DNA of 43,455 nucleotides. It comes from Burkholderiales bacterium. GTDB taxonomy: Bacteria; Pseudomonadota; Gammaproteobacteria; Burkholderiales; JAEUOS01. Below the pieces are notes generated by a model. The model was not told where the DNA came from. It saw nothing but the letters and a program-made list of their open reading frames with translations, and did not search any database. The DNA is taken from the NCBI GenBank assembly GCA_947473125.1, contig CANJDH010000032.1, forward strand, positions 1 to 43,455, read 5' to 3'. The stretch's first letter is position 1; each line of letters begins with the position of its first letter. A program made the position numbers and the translations under genes. This document shows positions 16,354 through 25,630 of this stretch, in pieces.

Positions 16354-17190
16354 CTAGCCCATCGCCGGCTTGAGCGGCGGCAGATCGTCGAACACGGCGG
16401 CGGAACCCGCCTTTTGTGCCATCATGGCGCGCGCCATGTCTTCAGGGCTGAAGATGCCGGGTTGCAGCGCATTGAGGTAGGCAAACGACTCTGCCACTGA
16501 ATGATCGCGTGCGTAGGAAATCATTTCCTTGCTCGCCGCCACCGCCAGCGGTGCCCTGGCGGCAATCTTACGAGCCGCCACCAGCGCACCTTCGAGAAGC
16601 GCCTCGTGCGAGTCGAACACGCCATTGACGAAGCCAAGCCGCTCGGCACGTTCGGCGCCCAGGCGGTCGCCGGTGTAGGCCAGCTCGCGCATGACGGCAT
16701 CGGGCAGCTGGCGCGGCATGCGGTTCATGGTGCCGACGTCCGCCATCATGCCGATATTGATTTCGTGGATGCAAAAAAAGGCATCGCGCGTGGCGTAGCG
16801 CAGGCAGCAGGCGGTGGCCATGTCGACGGCACCGCCGATGCAGCCGCCCTGCACCGCAGCGATCACCGGAAAACGCGCGTTGGCGATCGCATTGAAAGAC
16901 TCCTGCAAGCGGCGCAACTGCTGGCGAAAGCGCTCGCGCGCCAAGACGTCTTTGGTTCCAAGCGCATGGTTCCCCTGGAACACCGACAAATCCATGCCCG
17001 CCGAAAAGTGCTTGCCGGTGGACGACAGCACCGCCACCCGCGTGCCGCCGGCCTCGTCGAGCGCGCGAAACGCCCGGGGAATCTCGGCCCAGAACGCCGG
17101 CGTCATGCTGTTGAGGCGCTCGGGATGGTTCAGCTTGACGTGGGCGACACCATCCTGGTTCGATACCTCGATACATTCGAACGCGCTCAT
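16354..17190 (-). CDS. Delta(3,5)-delta(2,4)-dienoyl-CoA isomerase-like crotonase
   Basis: A 278-residue crotonase-fold protein. Its active site matches the ECH1-type dienoyl-CoA isomerase: D123 (GGAVDM), E143 (IHEINIG) and D151 (MADVGTMNRMP), spaced 20 and 8 residues apart exactly as D176, E196 and D204 of the rat enzyme. HFSAGMDL supplies the first oxyanion-hole residue. Such enzymes shift double bonds in CoA esters of unsaturated fatty acids with odd-numbered bonds. The start overlaps the SDR gene by four bases (ATGA), and marR follows after four bases. Pairing with a DECR-type SDR strongly supports unsaturated acyl-CoA metabolism. Confidence 0.88.
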   Translation of the reverse strand: MSAFECIEVSNQDGVAHVKLNHPERLNSMTPAFWAEIPRAFRALDEAGGTRVAVLSSTGKHFSAGMDLSVFQGNHALGTKDVLARERFRQQLRRLQESFNAIANARFPVIAAVQGGCIGGAVDMATACCLRYATRDAFFCIHEINIGMMADVGTMNRMPRQLPDAVMRELAYTGDRLGAERAERLGFVNGVFDSHEALLEGALVAARKIAARAPLAVAASKEMISYARDHSVAESFAYLNALQPGIFSPEDMARAMMAQKAGSAAVFDDLPPLKPAMG

Positions 17191-18110
17191 GAGGTCCTCT
17201 GCTCGCGGTCTTTCCGGTTCTGCCCTTCGATGGCATCACGCGCAGCCTGCCAGTCGGCATCCTGCCATTTGCGCAATTCGTAAAAATTGCCGCCCATGCC
17301 GAGTGCCGCGGCACCGTCCATCATCAGCGCTTCGCCGGAGAGCCAATTGCAGCCGCCGCTCATCAGGAAGGCCGCAAGGTTTTGCAGCTCTTCCATCGTG
17401 CCGCAGCGCGCTTGCGGGTTGATCATCGCCGACCTTGCACCGGGCTGCTCCCCGGGACTGAGGCGCTTGCTCATGCCTTCGGTCGGGATCTCTCCCGGGC
17501 CGATGCTGTTGAGCCGAATCCCGTAACGGCCCCACTCGGTCGCCAGCGACATGGTCATGCCGTTGATCGCACTCTTGCTCATTGCCGAGGGCACCACGAA
17601 CGGTCCGCCGTTGCGCACCCAGGTGACGATGATCGAAATCACGCTGCGCATCGGCATGGCCGGGGTCCAGCCGCAGGGATTGTCAGGGGTCGCATGCGCC
17701 TTGGCCTCCGCAACCCAGCGTTTACCGACCGCCTGCGTGACATAGAAAGTGCCGTGCATCACGATGTTGGCGATCGCATCAAAGCCACGCGGCGACAGGT
17801 CTTCGGTGCGGCTGATGAAATTGCCGGCGGCGTTGTTGACCAGCCCGGTCAGTGGCCCATGGGCAAAAATGTCGGCGACCATCTCCTCGACGGCCGGCGC
17901 CTGGCGAATGTCCAGCGGATAAGCATCCACCTTGCGCTGGTATTTGTCGGCCATTTCCTGCGCGACCGATTTGGCGAGGTCGCCGCGCCGCCCGCAAATC
18001 ACGGCGTCGGCACCGAGCGACAGAAATTTCTCGGTCATGGCGCGCCCCAGGCCAGTGGCGCCGCCAGTCACGAGGACGCGCTGTCCGCGCAGCAAGTCAA
18101 GTTGAAACAT
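17187..18110 (-). CDS. SDR oxidoreductase of the 2,4-dienoyl-CoA reductase (DECR1) type
   Basis: A 307-residue short-chain dehydrogenase. TGGATGLG (15-22) is the cofactor loop. NNAAGNFISRTEDLSP (92-107), GTFYVT, FVVPSAMSKS and EWGRYGIRLN are all close to mitochondrial 2,4-dienoyl-CoA reductase. The aligned active site keeps Ser175 and Lys179. Where DECR1 has Tyr199, this protein has Trp164, and the position of Asn148 (NGT in DECR1) reads His119 (HGT). There is also an insert of about 13 residues before that strand (PDNPCGWTPAMP). Either the chemistry differs or the protein is not a standard reductase. It lies between the glutaredoxin-like gene (36 bases) and the isomerase (four-base overlap). 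Confidence 0.88.
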   Translation of the reverse strand: MFQLDLLRGQRVLVTGGATGLGRAMTEKFLSLGADAVICGRRGDLAKSVAQEMADKYQRKVDAYPLDIRQAPAVEEMVADIFAHGPLTGLVNNAAGNFISRTEDLSPRGFDAIANIVMHGTFYVTQAVGKRWVAEAKAHATPDNPCGWTPAMPMRSVISIIVTWVRNGGPFVVPSAMSKSAINGMTMSLATEWGRYGIRLNSIGPGEIPTEGMSKRLSPGEQPGARSAMINPQARCGTMEELQNLAAFLMSGGCNWLSGEALMMDGAAALGMGGNFYELRKWQDADWQAARDAIEGQNRKDREQRTS

Positions 18111-18146
18111 GGTTTGATCCCTGGTCTGTTTTTCAGTCGGCAGCCG

Positions 18147-18530
18147 TCAGCGCTTCGCCAGCTGTGCACGAATCGCCTGTATCGACGGGTTCGGCTGCAT
18201 CATCACCCCGTTGATTTCCAGCTGAGGAAGATGGACGCCGCTGGTCGACAGCTTGGCCCGGGTGAGCTTGTCCATCATTTCCTGCATGCGCACCGGCTCG
18301 CGGTCCATGAAATGTTCCACGTGCGCGATGCCGTCCGCAGCGAACTGGCCGCGCCGCAGGTTGCACGGCTTGCAGTCGGAATTCGAATACATCACAACCT
18401 TGTAGGTGCCGACGGGCGGCACCGGCGCATCTGCCGGGTCGCCGACCGCCATTGAACCGCCCGTGGTCAGAAACTTGTAGCCGACCGCAGAAACGCCGAG
18501 CATCAGAAAACCGAACGCGACCGCCCGCAT
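18147..18530 (-). CDS. Membrane-tethered glutaredoxin-like protein
   Basis: A 127-residue protein. Residues 1-20 are a hydrophobic segment (signal anchor or uncleaved leader), then a Pro/Gly linker, then a thioredoxin-fold domain opening YKVVMYSNSDCKPC. The C53-x-x-C56 pair and the LPQLEING stretch (cis-proline position) match glutaredoxin-like folds, so a dithiol redox role outside or at the face of the membrane is plausible. The start has a strong GGAGGAGGT site. It sits inside an acyl-CoA operon, 30 bases after a crotonase and 36 bases before the SDR. That is an unexpected place, and its partner is unknown. Confidence 0.75.
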   Translation of the reverse strand: MRAVAFGFLMLGVSAVGYKFLTTGGSMAVGDPADAPVPPVGTYKVVMYSNSDCKPCNLRRGQFAADGIAHVEHFMDREPVRMQEMMDKLTRAKLSTSGVHLPQLEINGVMMQPNPSIQAIRAQLAKR

Positions 18531-18560
18531 GCTGACCTCCTCCCGGAAAACTCCGCCGGA

Positions 18561-19367
18561 TTACCTGCCGCGCCACTGCGGCTTGCGCTTGCTGACAAAG
18601 GCCGCCACGCCCTCGATGCCGTCCGGATCCTGAAGGTTGCAAGTCATGGTGTGCCCGGCCAGGTCGTAGGCCTCGCCAAGCCCCATGTCGATCTGGCGGT
18701 AGAAGGCTTCCTTGCCGAGCGCGAGCGCCGCGCCGCTCTTGGCCTTGATGGCATCGGTGAGTTTGGCGATTTCGGCGTCCAGCGCCTCGGCCGGCACGAC
18801 ACGGTTGACCAGCCCCCAGGAATGGGCAGTCGCGGCGTCGATCAGGTCTCCGGTCACCAGCATTTCCATCGCACGCTTGCGGCTGATGTTGCGGACCACG
18901 CCGACCGCAGGGGTCGAGCAGAACAGCCCATTGTGGATGCCCGAGAGCGCGAACTTCGCTTCGGGCACCGCAACGGCCAGGTCGCACATGGAAACGAGCT
19001 GACACCCGGCCGCCGCCGCCACGCCGTGCACGCGCGCGATCACCGGCTGCGGCAGCCGTACGATCGCCAGCATCATCGCGGCGCAGGCATCGAACAGGCC
19101 CTGCTGCCAGGCGGCGTTGGGGTGGGCGTGGATCTCCTTCATGTCGTGCCCGGCGCAGAATCCCCGCCCGGCGCCGGCGATCACCACCGCCCGCACCGAC
19201 GCGTCGCCGCCGAGCGCCTGCAAGGCAGCAGTCAGCGCAGCGATCATGTCGGACGACAAGGGGTTGAGGCGGTCACCGCGATTCAGGGTGAGGGTGGTCA
19301 CACCCTCCGCGTCGGACCGCAGCACATGGGGTTGTTGCAGAACGTCGGGGATTACGGAAGCATTCAT
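18561..19367 (-). CDS. Enoyl-CoA hydratase/isomerase family protein (ECHDC3-like)
   Basis: A 268-residue crotonase-fold protein. The oxyanion-hole segments are GRGFCAGHDMKE and HGVAAAAGCQLV. The two glutamates used by true enoyl-CoA hydratases are absent: the first position falls in KFALSGIHNG and the second in CSTPAVG. The pattern resembles the ECHDC3 branch, whose reaction is not established. The C-terminus ends EGVAAFVSKRKPQWRGR, a normal crotonase tail. The ATG at 19367 has GAGGAG upstream, and the longer frame is rejected since it overlaps the synthetase gene. It lies 10 bases after the synthetase gene. Confidence 0.88.
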   Translation of the reverse strand: MNASVIPDVLQQPHVLRSDAEGVTTLTLNRGDRLNPLSSDMIAALTAALQALGGDASVRAVVIAGAGRGFCAGHDMKEIHAHPNAAWQQGLFDACAAMMLAIVRLPQPVIARVHGVAAAAGCQLVSMCDLAVAVPEAKFALSGIHNGLFCSTPAVGVVRNISRKRAMEMLVTGDLIDAATAHSWGLVNRVVPAEALDAEIAKLTDAIKAKSGAALALGKEAFYRQIDMGLGEAYDLAGHTMTCNLQDPDGIEGVAAFVSKRKPQWRGR

Positions 19368-19377
19368 GTGATTCTCC

Positions 19378-21015
19378 TCATTCAATCGCAGAGGCCGATT
19401 TGGCCTGCTCGCGCAGCATGAACTTCTGGATTTTGCCGGTCGAGGTCTTGGGCAGCACCCCAAACACCACCTTGCGCGGGGTCTTGAAACCAGCCAGGCT
19501 GGCGCGGCAGTGGGCGATCATGTCGGCAGCGGTCACGGTCGCCCCTTCCTTGAGTTCGACAAATGCGCACGGGGTCTCGCCCCATTTCGGGTCGGGTGCC
19601 GCCACCACGGCGCAGGCAAGCACCGCCGGATGCCGGTAGATCACGTCCTCGACTTCAAGCGAGGAAATGTTCTCGCCACCCGAAATGATGATGTCCTTGG
19701 AACGGTCCTTGATCTTCACATACCCGTCCGGATGCAGCACGGCGAGGTCGCCGGTATGAAACCAACCACCGGCAAAGGCATCCAGCGTGGCCTTTTCGTT
19801 CTTCAGGTAGCCCTTCATGACGATGTTGCCGCGAAACATGATCTCGCCCATGGTTTCGCCATCAGCCGGCACCTCGCGCATGGTGTCCGGGTCCATCACG
19901 CTGATGCCTTCTTGCAAGGTGTAGGCCACGCCCTGCCGGCCCATCAATCTCGCGCGCTCGCCGATATCGGCATCCATCCATTCGGGCTGCTTGGCGCACA
20001 CTGCAGCAGGCCCGTACACCTCGGTGAGCCCGTAGACGTGGGTCAGGTCGAAGCCCAGTTGCTCCACCCCCTCGATCATCGAGGCCGGAGGCGCCGCCCC
20101 CGCGACCAGCGCGCTGACCTTGTGGCTGATGCCCTGCTTCATGGCGTGCGGCGCGTTCACCAGCGTCGAATGCACGATCGGCGCGCCGCAAAAATGCGTG
20201 ACCTGGTGGGCCCGAATGGCATCGAAAATCGCCGGCGCCTCCACTTTGCGCAAGCAGACATTGGTGCCGGCAATCGCCGCCAGTGTCCAGGGAAAACACC
20301 AGCCGTTGCAATGGAACATCGGCAGGGTCCAGAGATATGACGCAAAGTGCGGCATGCTCCAGACCACGATGTTGGAGGTGGCGTTGAGGTAAGCGCCGCG
20401 ATGGTGCGTGACCACCCCCTTCGGATTGCCCGTAGTACCGCTGGTGTAGCCGAGCGCAATCGCCTGCCATTCGCTGGCCGGATGCTGCCAGGCAAACTGC
20501 GCGTCACCTGTCGCAATGAACGCTTCGTACTCGACGCTGCCGACGGCCTCGCCATTACCGGTGTATTCGGCGTCGCTGACGTCAATCACCAGGGGCGTCA
20601 CCTGCGCCAGCCGAAGTGCCTCGCGCATCACCCCGGAAAATTCCTGGTCCACCAGGACCACCCGGGTTTCACTGTGGTCGAGCATGAACGCAATCGCTGC
20701 GGCATCGAGGCGGGTGTTGAGGGCGTTGATCACGGCACCCGTCATCGGGATGCCGAAGTGCGCCTCGACCATGGCGGGAATATTGGGCAGCATCACCGCC
20801 ACGGTGTCGCCGACGCCGACGCCGTGTTGCGCGAGACGCGAGGCCAGTTGCCGGCAGCGCGCATAGGTATCGCGCCAGTTGCGGGTGAGTGAACCATGGA
20901 TCACCGCCGGACGCAGCGGATATACCTGCGCGGTACGCGCGATGAACGACAGCGGCGTTAACGGAACGAAATTGGCGGGCGTTTGCGGCAGGCCCTGATC
21001 GTAGATGCCGGTCAT
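19378..21015 (-). CDS. AMP-dependent acyl-CoA synthetase
   Basis: A 545-residue adenylate-forming enzyme that activates a carboxylic acid to its CoA ester with ATP. Motifs in order: YTSGTTGNPKG (P-loop-like A3), MFHCNGWCFPWT, HVYGLTEVYGP (A5), GGWFHTGD (A7), IKDRSKDIIISGGENISS (A8) and the catalytic lysine in KTSTGKIQK near the C-terminus. MFHCNGW is typical of the medium-chain and methylmercaptopropionate (DmdB/AlkK-like) branch. I chose the ATG at 21015, preceded by GGAG, over a TTG five codons upstream. It is the first gene of the minus-strand acyl-CoA operon and is divergent from the DUF3108 gene. Confidence 0.92.
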   Translation of the reverse strand: MTGIYDQGLPQTPANFVPLTPLSFIARTAQVYPLRPAVIHGSLTRNWRDTYARCRQLASRLAQHGVGVGDTVAVMLPNIPAMVEAHFGIPMTGAVINALNTRLDAAAIAFMLDHSETRVVLVDQEFSGVMREALRLAQVTPLVIDVSDAEYTGNGEAVGSVEYEAFIATGDAQFAWQHPASEWQAIALGYTSGTTGNPKGVVTHHRGAYLNATSNIVVWSMPHFASYLWTLPMFHCNGWCFPWTLAAIAGTNVCLRKVEAPAIFDAIRAHQVTHFCGAPIVHSTLVNAPHAMKQGISHKVSALVAGAAPPASMIEGVEQLGFDLTHVYGLTEVYGPAAVCAKQPEWMDADIGERARLMGRQGVAYTLQEGISVMDPDTMREVPADGETMGEIMFRGNIVMKGYLKNEKATLDAFAGGWFHTGDLAVLHPDGYVKIKDRSKDIIISGGENISSLEVEDVIYRHPAVLACAVVAAPDPKWGETPCAFVELKEGATVTAADMIAHCRASLAGFKTPRKVVFGVLPKTSTGKIQKFMLREQAKSASAIE

Positions 21016-21074
21016 CACGGGAGTCTCCAACTTTTTTTGTACCTCGGGATATTTTCTTGCGCAATTCCCTCGGT

Positions 21075-22193
21075 ATGATCTCGATTGTAATGAACTTCAC
21101 ACTCCGACCCGACCCAATCCCCCCGCCCGCAGCGAACCCCTTCTGGCCCAGCCCGGTGTTGCGTCGCCGGTTCGCACTGGGCGTCGCCCTGTCGGTCGCG
21201 GTGCATGTGCTCGCCGGTCTGTCAACGGCGTATGGCTGGCTCAATCTGATGCCCTGGTTTGGCAAACCCGAGGAAAAACCGGCCATCGTGCTCAGCGCCC
21301 GACTCGTTACCCCGCCTCCCGCACCGGTGGCAGCACCGATACCGGCAAAGCCGGTGGTGCCGTCCCCCAGGAGGCCGGCTGTGCGTAGCTCACCGAATGC
21401 TGTCATGGCGCAAGCGGTCCAATCGGATGCCTTCCCGGTGACTGCGCCCGCGCAACCCACTGTGGACCGGACGCCGGCCCCAGCCACCCCGGAACTACCG
21501 GCGGCTCGCGAAGAGCCGGCTCCGGCGCCGCCGCCTAAAATGTCCAAGGCCTCGCCGTTCCCCGAGCGCGCCCGCATCGAATTCGAAATGACGCTCGAAT
21601 CGAACAACTACAAGGTATGGGCGGTCCAGACCTGGGAGGGCCGCGACGGCAAGTACCGGGTGTTGCTGACGGCCGAGGCCAGGGCGCTGTTTTTCTCGAT
21701 CGGCAAGCTGACAATGGAAAGTGCCGGCGTGATCAGCAGCGACGGCCTGCGCCCGGAGCGCTATGTTGACGAGCGCAACCAGCGCCGCACCACCGTGACC
21801 TACGCGGCGAACGAAAAAAGCGCCTATATCGAGGAGCCCAACGGCAACAAGAAGACCGTGCAGCTGGCAGGCCAGGCTGCGGATGTGATGAGCCTGACCT
21901 ATGACCTGGGATTCAATGCGGACCTCGCGATCGGCGCCCCGTTTACCCTGTCAAATCGCGATACCGTCGAGGAAATCCGCCTGGTCGAAAAGCGCGACGA
22001 AATGCTGGTATCGGATACGCTGACCCTGGCAACCCGCTTTTTCGACCTGAAGCGCCCGAACGGATCCGGCGGCATCCAGGTCTGGCTCGCCATGGACAAG
22101 AACTGGCTGCCGGCGAAAATCCGCATCCTCGGGCGCGACGGCGCGGTTACCCTGACAGCGACAAAATTCGAGATCAACCCGCCGGCGCAGTAG
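21075..22193 (+). CDS. DUF3108 periplasmic protein with a TonB-like N-terminus
   Basis: About 372 residues. A short cytoplasmic start is followed by one membrane segment (FALGVALSVAVHVLAGLS), a proline/alanine-rich spacer of about 100 residues and a C-terminal beta-rich domain of about 210 residues of the DUF3108 type (ARIEFEMTLESNNYKVWAVQ onward). The membrane segment with its inner His and the Pro-rich spacer recall TonB-type energy-coupling proteins, but the C-terminal domain is not TonB. The start could also be ATG 21090. It is divergent from the acyl-CoA operon, with about 60 bases between starts, and lies 114 bases before valS. Function unknown; an envelope role is likely. Confidence 0.8.
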   Translation: MISIVMNFTLRPDPIPPPAANPFWPSPVLRRRFALGVALSVAVHVLAGLSTAYGWLNLMPWFGKPEEKPAIVLSARLVTPPPAPVAAPIPAKPVVPSPRRPAVRSSPNAVMAQAVQSDAFPVTAPAQPTVDRTPAPATPELPAAREEPAPAPPPKMSKASPFPERARIEFEMTLESNNYKVWAVQTWEGRDGKYRVLLTAEARALFFSIGKLTMESAGVISSDGLRPERYVDERNQRRTTVTYAANEKSAYIEEPNGNKKTVQLAGQAADVMSLTYDLGFNADLAIGAPFTLSNRDTVEEIRLVEKRDEMLVSDTLTLATRFFDLKRPNGSGGIQVWLAMDKNWLPAKIRILGRDGAVTLTATKFEINPPAQ

Positions 22194-22307
22194 CTGCGAC
22201 GCCCTGCCTGCGCCCGGCCGGACGCATGCCAACAGGTAAAATCGCGGGTTCTCCCGATTCACCCTTTTTATCGCGTGCGCCCTCTGGCGCGCCGCCGGAA
22301 CCGCATC

Positions 22308-25145
22308 ATGCCGCAACAGGAAATCGCCAAGAGCTTCGACCCCGCCGCCATCGAGGCGAAGTGGGCGCCCACGTGGGAACAGGCCGGCTATTTTGCCGCG
22401 GGCACCGACATGGCGAGCGCGCCAGACAGGCCCTCCTTCAGCATCCAGCTGCCCCCACCCAACGTCACCGGCACGTTGCACATGGGCCACGCCTTCAATC
22501 AGACCATCATGGATGCGATGACGCGCCATGCGCGCATGCGCGGCGCCAACACCTTGTGGCTGCCCGGCACCGACCATGCCGGGATTGCCACGCAGATCGT
22601 GGTCGAGCGCCAGCTCGAAGCCGAAGGCGTGAAACGCCATGACCTCGGGCGCGAAAAGTTTATCGAGAAAGTATGGAAGTGGAAGGAGTACTCGGGCAAC
22701 ACCATCACCAGCCAGATGCGCCGCATCGGCGCGTCCACCGACTGGAGCCTTGAGTATTTCACGATGGATCAGAACCTCTCGGATGTGGTTACCGAAACCT
22801 TCGTGCGCCTCTATAACGACGGCCTGATCTATCGCGGCAAGCGCCTCGTCAACTGGGATCCGAAGCTCAAGACGGCAGTATCCGACCTTGAAGTGCAGAT
22901 GGAAGAGCGCGATGGCCACATGTGGCACATCCTGTATCCGTTCTCTGACGGCCCGCAAGCGGCGGCCGACGGCACGCCGATGCGCGGCATGACCATCGCC
23001 ACGACGCGCCCCGAGACCATGCTGGCCGACGGCGCCCTGTGCGTGCACCCGGACGACGAACGTTACAAGCACCTGGTCGGCAAGTATGTCGACCTGCCGC
23101 TGTGCGACCGCAAGATTCCGGTGATCGCCGACGACTTTGTCGACAAGGACTTCGGCTCGGGCTGCGTCAAGATCACAGGCGCGCACGACTTCAACGACTA
23201 CGCCTGCGCGCAACGCCACAACATCGAGCTGATTGTCATCATGACGCTCGATGCACACATGAACGACAACGCGCCGCTCAAATATCGCGGTCTAGACCGC
23301 TACGTGGCGCGCAAGGCGGTGGTGGCCGATCTCGAAGCGCAGGACTACCTGCAGAAGGTCGAGGCGCGCAAGCACCAGGTGCCGGTCGGCGACCGCACTG
23401 GCGTCGTACTGGAGCCGATGCTGACCGACCAATGGTTTTTTGCGGTGAACCAACCGGCCCCGGCAAGCCACGCGTTTCAACCCGGTATGTCGATTGCGCA
23501 AAAAACCCTTGAGGTGGTCGAAAGCGGCGAGATCAAGTTCGTGCCCGAGCACTGGATCGCCACCTATCGCCACTGGATGAACAACATCCAGGACTGGTGC
23601 ATTTCGCGCCAGCTTTGGTGGGGCCACCAGATTCCCGCGTGGTACGACGACGCCGGCCATTGCTACGTGGCGCGCACCGAAGCCGAAGCGCGCGCCCAGG
23701 CAGGCGGCAAAGCGCTAACGCGCGAGAACGACGTGCTCGACACCTGGTATTCGTCGGCGCTGGTGTGCTTTTCGACGCTGGGATGGCCGAACACGGATGC
23801 CAGGTCGAAACAGCTGCAGGACCTGTACCTGCCGTCGTCGGTGCTGGTGACCGGCAGCGAGATCATTTTCTTCTGGGTGGCGCGGATGATCATGATGACC
23901 ACCTATTTCACCGGAAAGGTGCCTTTCAAGACCATCTACATCCACGGCACGGTGCGCGATGCCGAGGGCAAGAAGATGAGCAAGTCCGAGGGCAACGTGA
24001 TCGACCCGGTGGACCTGATCGAAGGCATCGCGCTCGAGCCGCTGCTGGCCAAACGCACCACCGGCCTGCGCCGGCCCGAGACCGCGCCGAAGGTGGCGCA
24101 GCGCACGAAAAAGGAATTCCCCGATGGCATCCCGGCCTATGGAGCCGACGCGCTGCGCTTCACCATGGCCTCGTACGCCTCGCTGGGCACCAACGTCAAT
24201 TTCGACTTCAAGCGCTGCGAGGGATACCGCAACTTCTGCAACAAGCTGTGGAACGCCACGCGATACGTATTGATGAATTGTGAAGGCAAGGACACCGGCC
24301 TCGACGCGGCGCTGCCGGTCGAACTGTCCGCCGCCGACAAATGGATCATCTCGGAACTGCAGCGCACCGAAGCCCTGGTGGCGCAGGGTTTTGCGGAGTT
24401 TCGGCTCGACAACGTGGCGAGCGCGATCTACCGTTTCATGTGGGACGAATATTGCGACTGGTATGTGGAGCTGGCCAAGATTGCACTCGCCCAGGGCAAT
24501 GAGGCCCAGCAGCGCGGCACCCGTCGCACCCTGGTGCGGGTGCTCGAAGCCGGACTGCGCCTGGCGCATCCGCTGGTGCCGTTTATCACCGAAGAGCTAT
24601 GGCAGTCGGTCAAGGCGCTGGCGGACAAGGATGGCGCGAGCATTTGCATCGCGCCGTTTCCACTGGCACAACCCGAAAAGATCGACGCTGCGGCCGATGC
24701 GGAAATCGCCCAGGTCAAGGAACTGGTCAACGCCACGCGCAATTTGCGCGGCGAGATGAACTTGTCGCCGGGCGAGCGCGTACCACTGGTTGCTACCGGG
24801 GACGCCGACGTGCTGGCGCGCTGCGGGCCGGCCCTGCAATCACTGGCACGTCTATCGGAAGTGCGCATCGTCGAGGTGCTGCCGAAAAGCCCGGCACCGG
24901 TGGCCGTCTCGGGACAGTTTCGCCTTATGCTCGAGATCAAGATCGACATCGAGGCTGAGCGCGCGCGCCTCAACAAGGAGGCCGTACGCGTCGAAGGCGA
25001 AATCAGGAAGGCCGAAGCCAAGCTTGGCAACGAAAGCTTCGTTGCGCGTGCCCCGGCTGCCGTGGTGGAGCAGGAAAACGCCCGGCTCGCCGGCTTCAGG
25101 GACACGCTCTCGAAACTGAAAGAGCAAGTGATCGGGCTAGGCTAG
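22308..25145 (+). CDS. valS: Valyl-tRNA synthetase
   Basis: A 945-residue class Ia aminoacyl-tRNA synthetase charging tRNA-Val. The HIGH motif is HMGH (58-61), preceded by PPPNVTGTL. The KMSKS motif lies at 556-560 ([10 protein letters not shown]). The editing domain lies between, with [10 protein letters not shown]. The C-terminal arm of about 65 residues is the charged coiled coil ([20 protein letters not shown]) typical of bacterial ValRS. I chose the ATG at 22308 because the upstream GTG frame adds only arginine-rich residues. About 20 extra residues near 590 ([17 protein letters not shown]) are common in proteobacterial ValRS. The enzyme is intact. Confidence 0.98.
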   Translation: MPQQEIAKSFDPAAIEAKWAPTWEQAGYFAAGTDMASAPDRPSFSIQLPPPNVTGTLHMGHAFNQTIMDAMTRHARMRGANTLWLPGTDHAGIATQIVVERQLEAEGVKRHDLGREKFIEKVWKWKEYSGNTITSQMRRIGASTDWSLEYFTMDQNLSDVVTETFVRLYNDGLIYRGKRLVNWDPKLKTAVSDLEVQMEERDGHMWHILYPFSDGPQAAADGTPMRGMTIATTRPETMLADGALCVHPDDERYKHLVGKYVDLPLCDRKIPVIADDFVDKDFGSGCVKITGAHDFNDYACAQRHNIELIVIMTLDAHMNDNAPLKYRGLDRYVARKAVVADLEAQDYLQKVEARKHQVPVGDRTGVVLEPMLTDQWFFAVNQPAPASHAFQPGMSIAQKTLEVVESGEIKFVPEHWIATYRHWMNNIQDWCISRQLWWGHQIPAWYDDAGHCYVARTEAEARAQAGGKALTRENDVLDTWYSSALVCFSTLGWPNTDARSKQLQDLYLPSSVLVTGSEIIFFWVARMIMMTTYFTGKVPFKTIYIHGTVRDAEGKKMSKSEGNVIDPVDLIEGIALEPLLAKRTTGLRRPETAPKVAQRTKKEFPDGIPAYGADALRFTMASYASLGTNVNFDFKRCEGYRNFCNKLWNATRYVLMNCEGKDTGLDAALPVELSAADKWIISELQRTEALVAQGFAEFRLDNVASAIYRFMWDEYCDWYVELAKIALAQGNEAQQRGTRRTLVRVLEAGLRLAHPLVPFITEELWQSVKALADKDGASICIAPFPLAQPEKIDAAADAEIAQVKELVNATRNLRGEMNLSPGERVPLVATGDADVLARCGPALQSLARLSEVRIVEVLPKSPAPVAVSGQFRLMLEIKIDIEAERARLNKEAVRVEGEIRKAEAKLGNESFVARAPAAVVEQENARLAGFRDTLSKLKEQVIGLG

Positions 25146-25273
25146 CGCCAGCCGTTTTATGCGGGTATGCGGCCAAGACCGTTGGTGCGCAACGCTTTCG
25201 GCGCCCCTCTCGCGAAGAGTCTTGGTACCAGCCCCGTGCAGGGCTGCGCGCATCGCAGTGCGCTGCTTGGCGC

Positions 25274-25501
25274 TTACTTCTTCTTGAGGAAGTAGAAGAA
25301 TTCCTTGTTGGCCTCGCCGCTGTCGACAAGGTTGTGGCCGGTCTGCTTGGCAAAGGCGGCAAAGTCGCGCACCGACCCGGGGTCGGTTGCCGTGATCTTG
25401 AGGACCTGGCCGCTGACGAGTTCGGTCAGCGCTTTCTTGGCACGCAGGATGGGCAGCGGGCAATTGAGCCCTCGCGTATCGATTTCCTTGTCAAATTCCA
25501 T
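25274..25501 (-). CDS. TusA-like sulfurtransferase
   Basis: A 75-residue protein of the TusA/SirA/YedF family, small carriers that pass persulfide sulfur between proteins. The family motif is DTRGLNCPLPILRAKKAL, with the acceptor cysteine at C14. The C-terminus ends in FFYFLKKK. ATG 25501 is used; a GTG two codons earlier is the alternative. It converges with valS across about 130 bases, where I find no convincing terminator, and is divergent from chrB. The target, such as tRNA thiolation, molybdenum cofactor or general sulfur relay, cannot be told. moaC lies only 3 kb away. Confidence 0.92.
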   Translation of the reverse strand: MEFDKEIDTRGLNCPLPILRAKKALTELVSGQVLKITATDPGSVRDFAAFAKQTGHNLVDSGEANKEFFYFLKKK

Positions 25502-25630
25502 GGCCACTCTCGGTCGGTTCTGTTGAGGCGCAACGCGCTATTTTATAGATTCCCGGCGCGTCGAGGGTGTGACATTGTTCCTCGGCTCCGATGTCGTGCC
25601 CGTGCATAATCTGCACTGTTGGAATCATCC

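Noticed and set aside
25146-25273. Terminator between convergent valS and the TusA-like gene
   Set aside because: No stem with a T-run could be found; short complementary words only.
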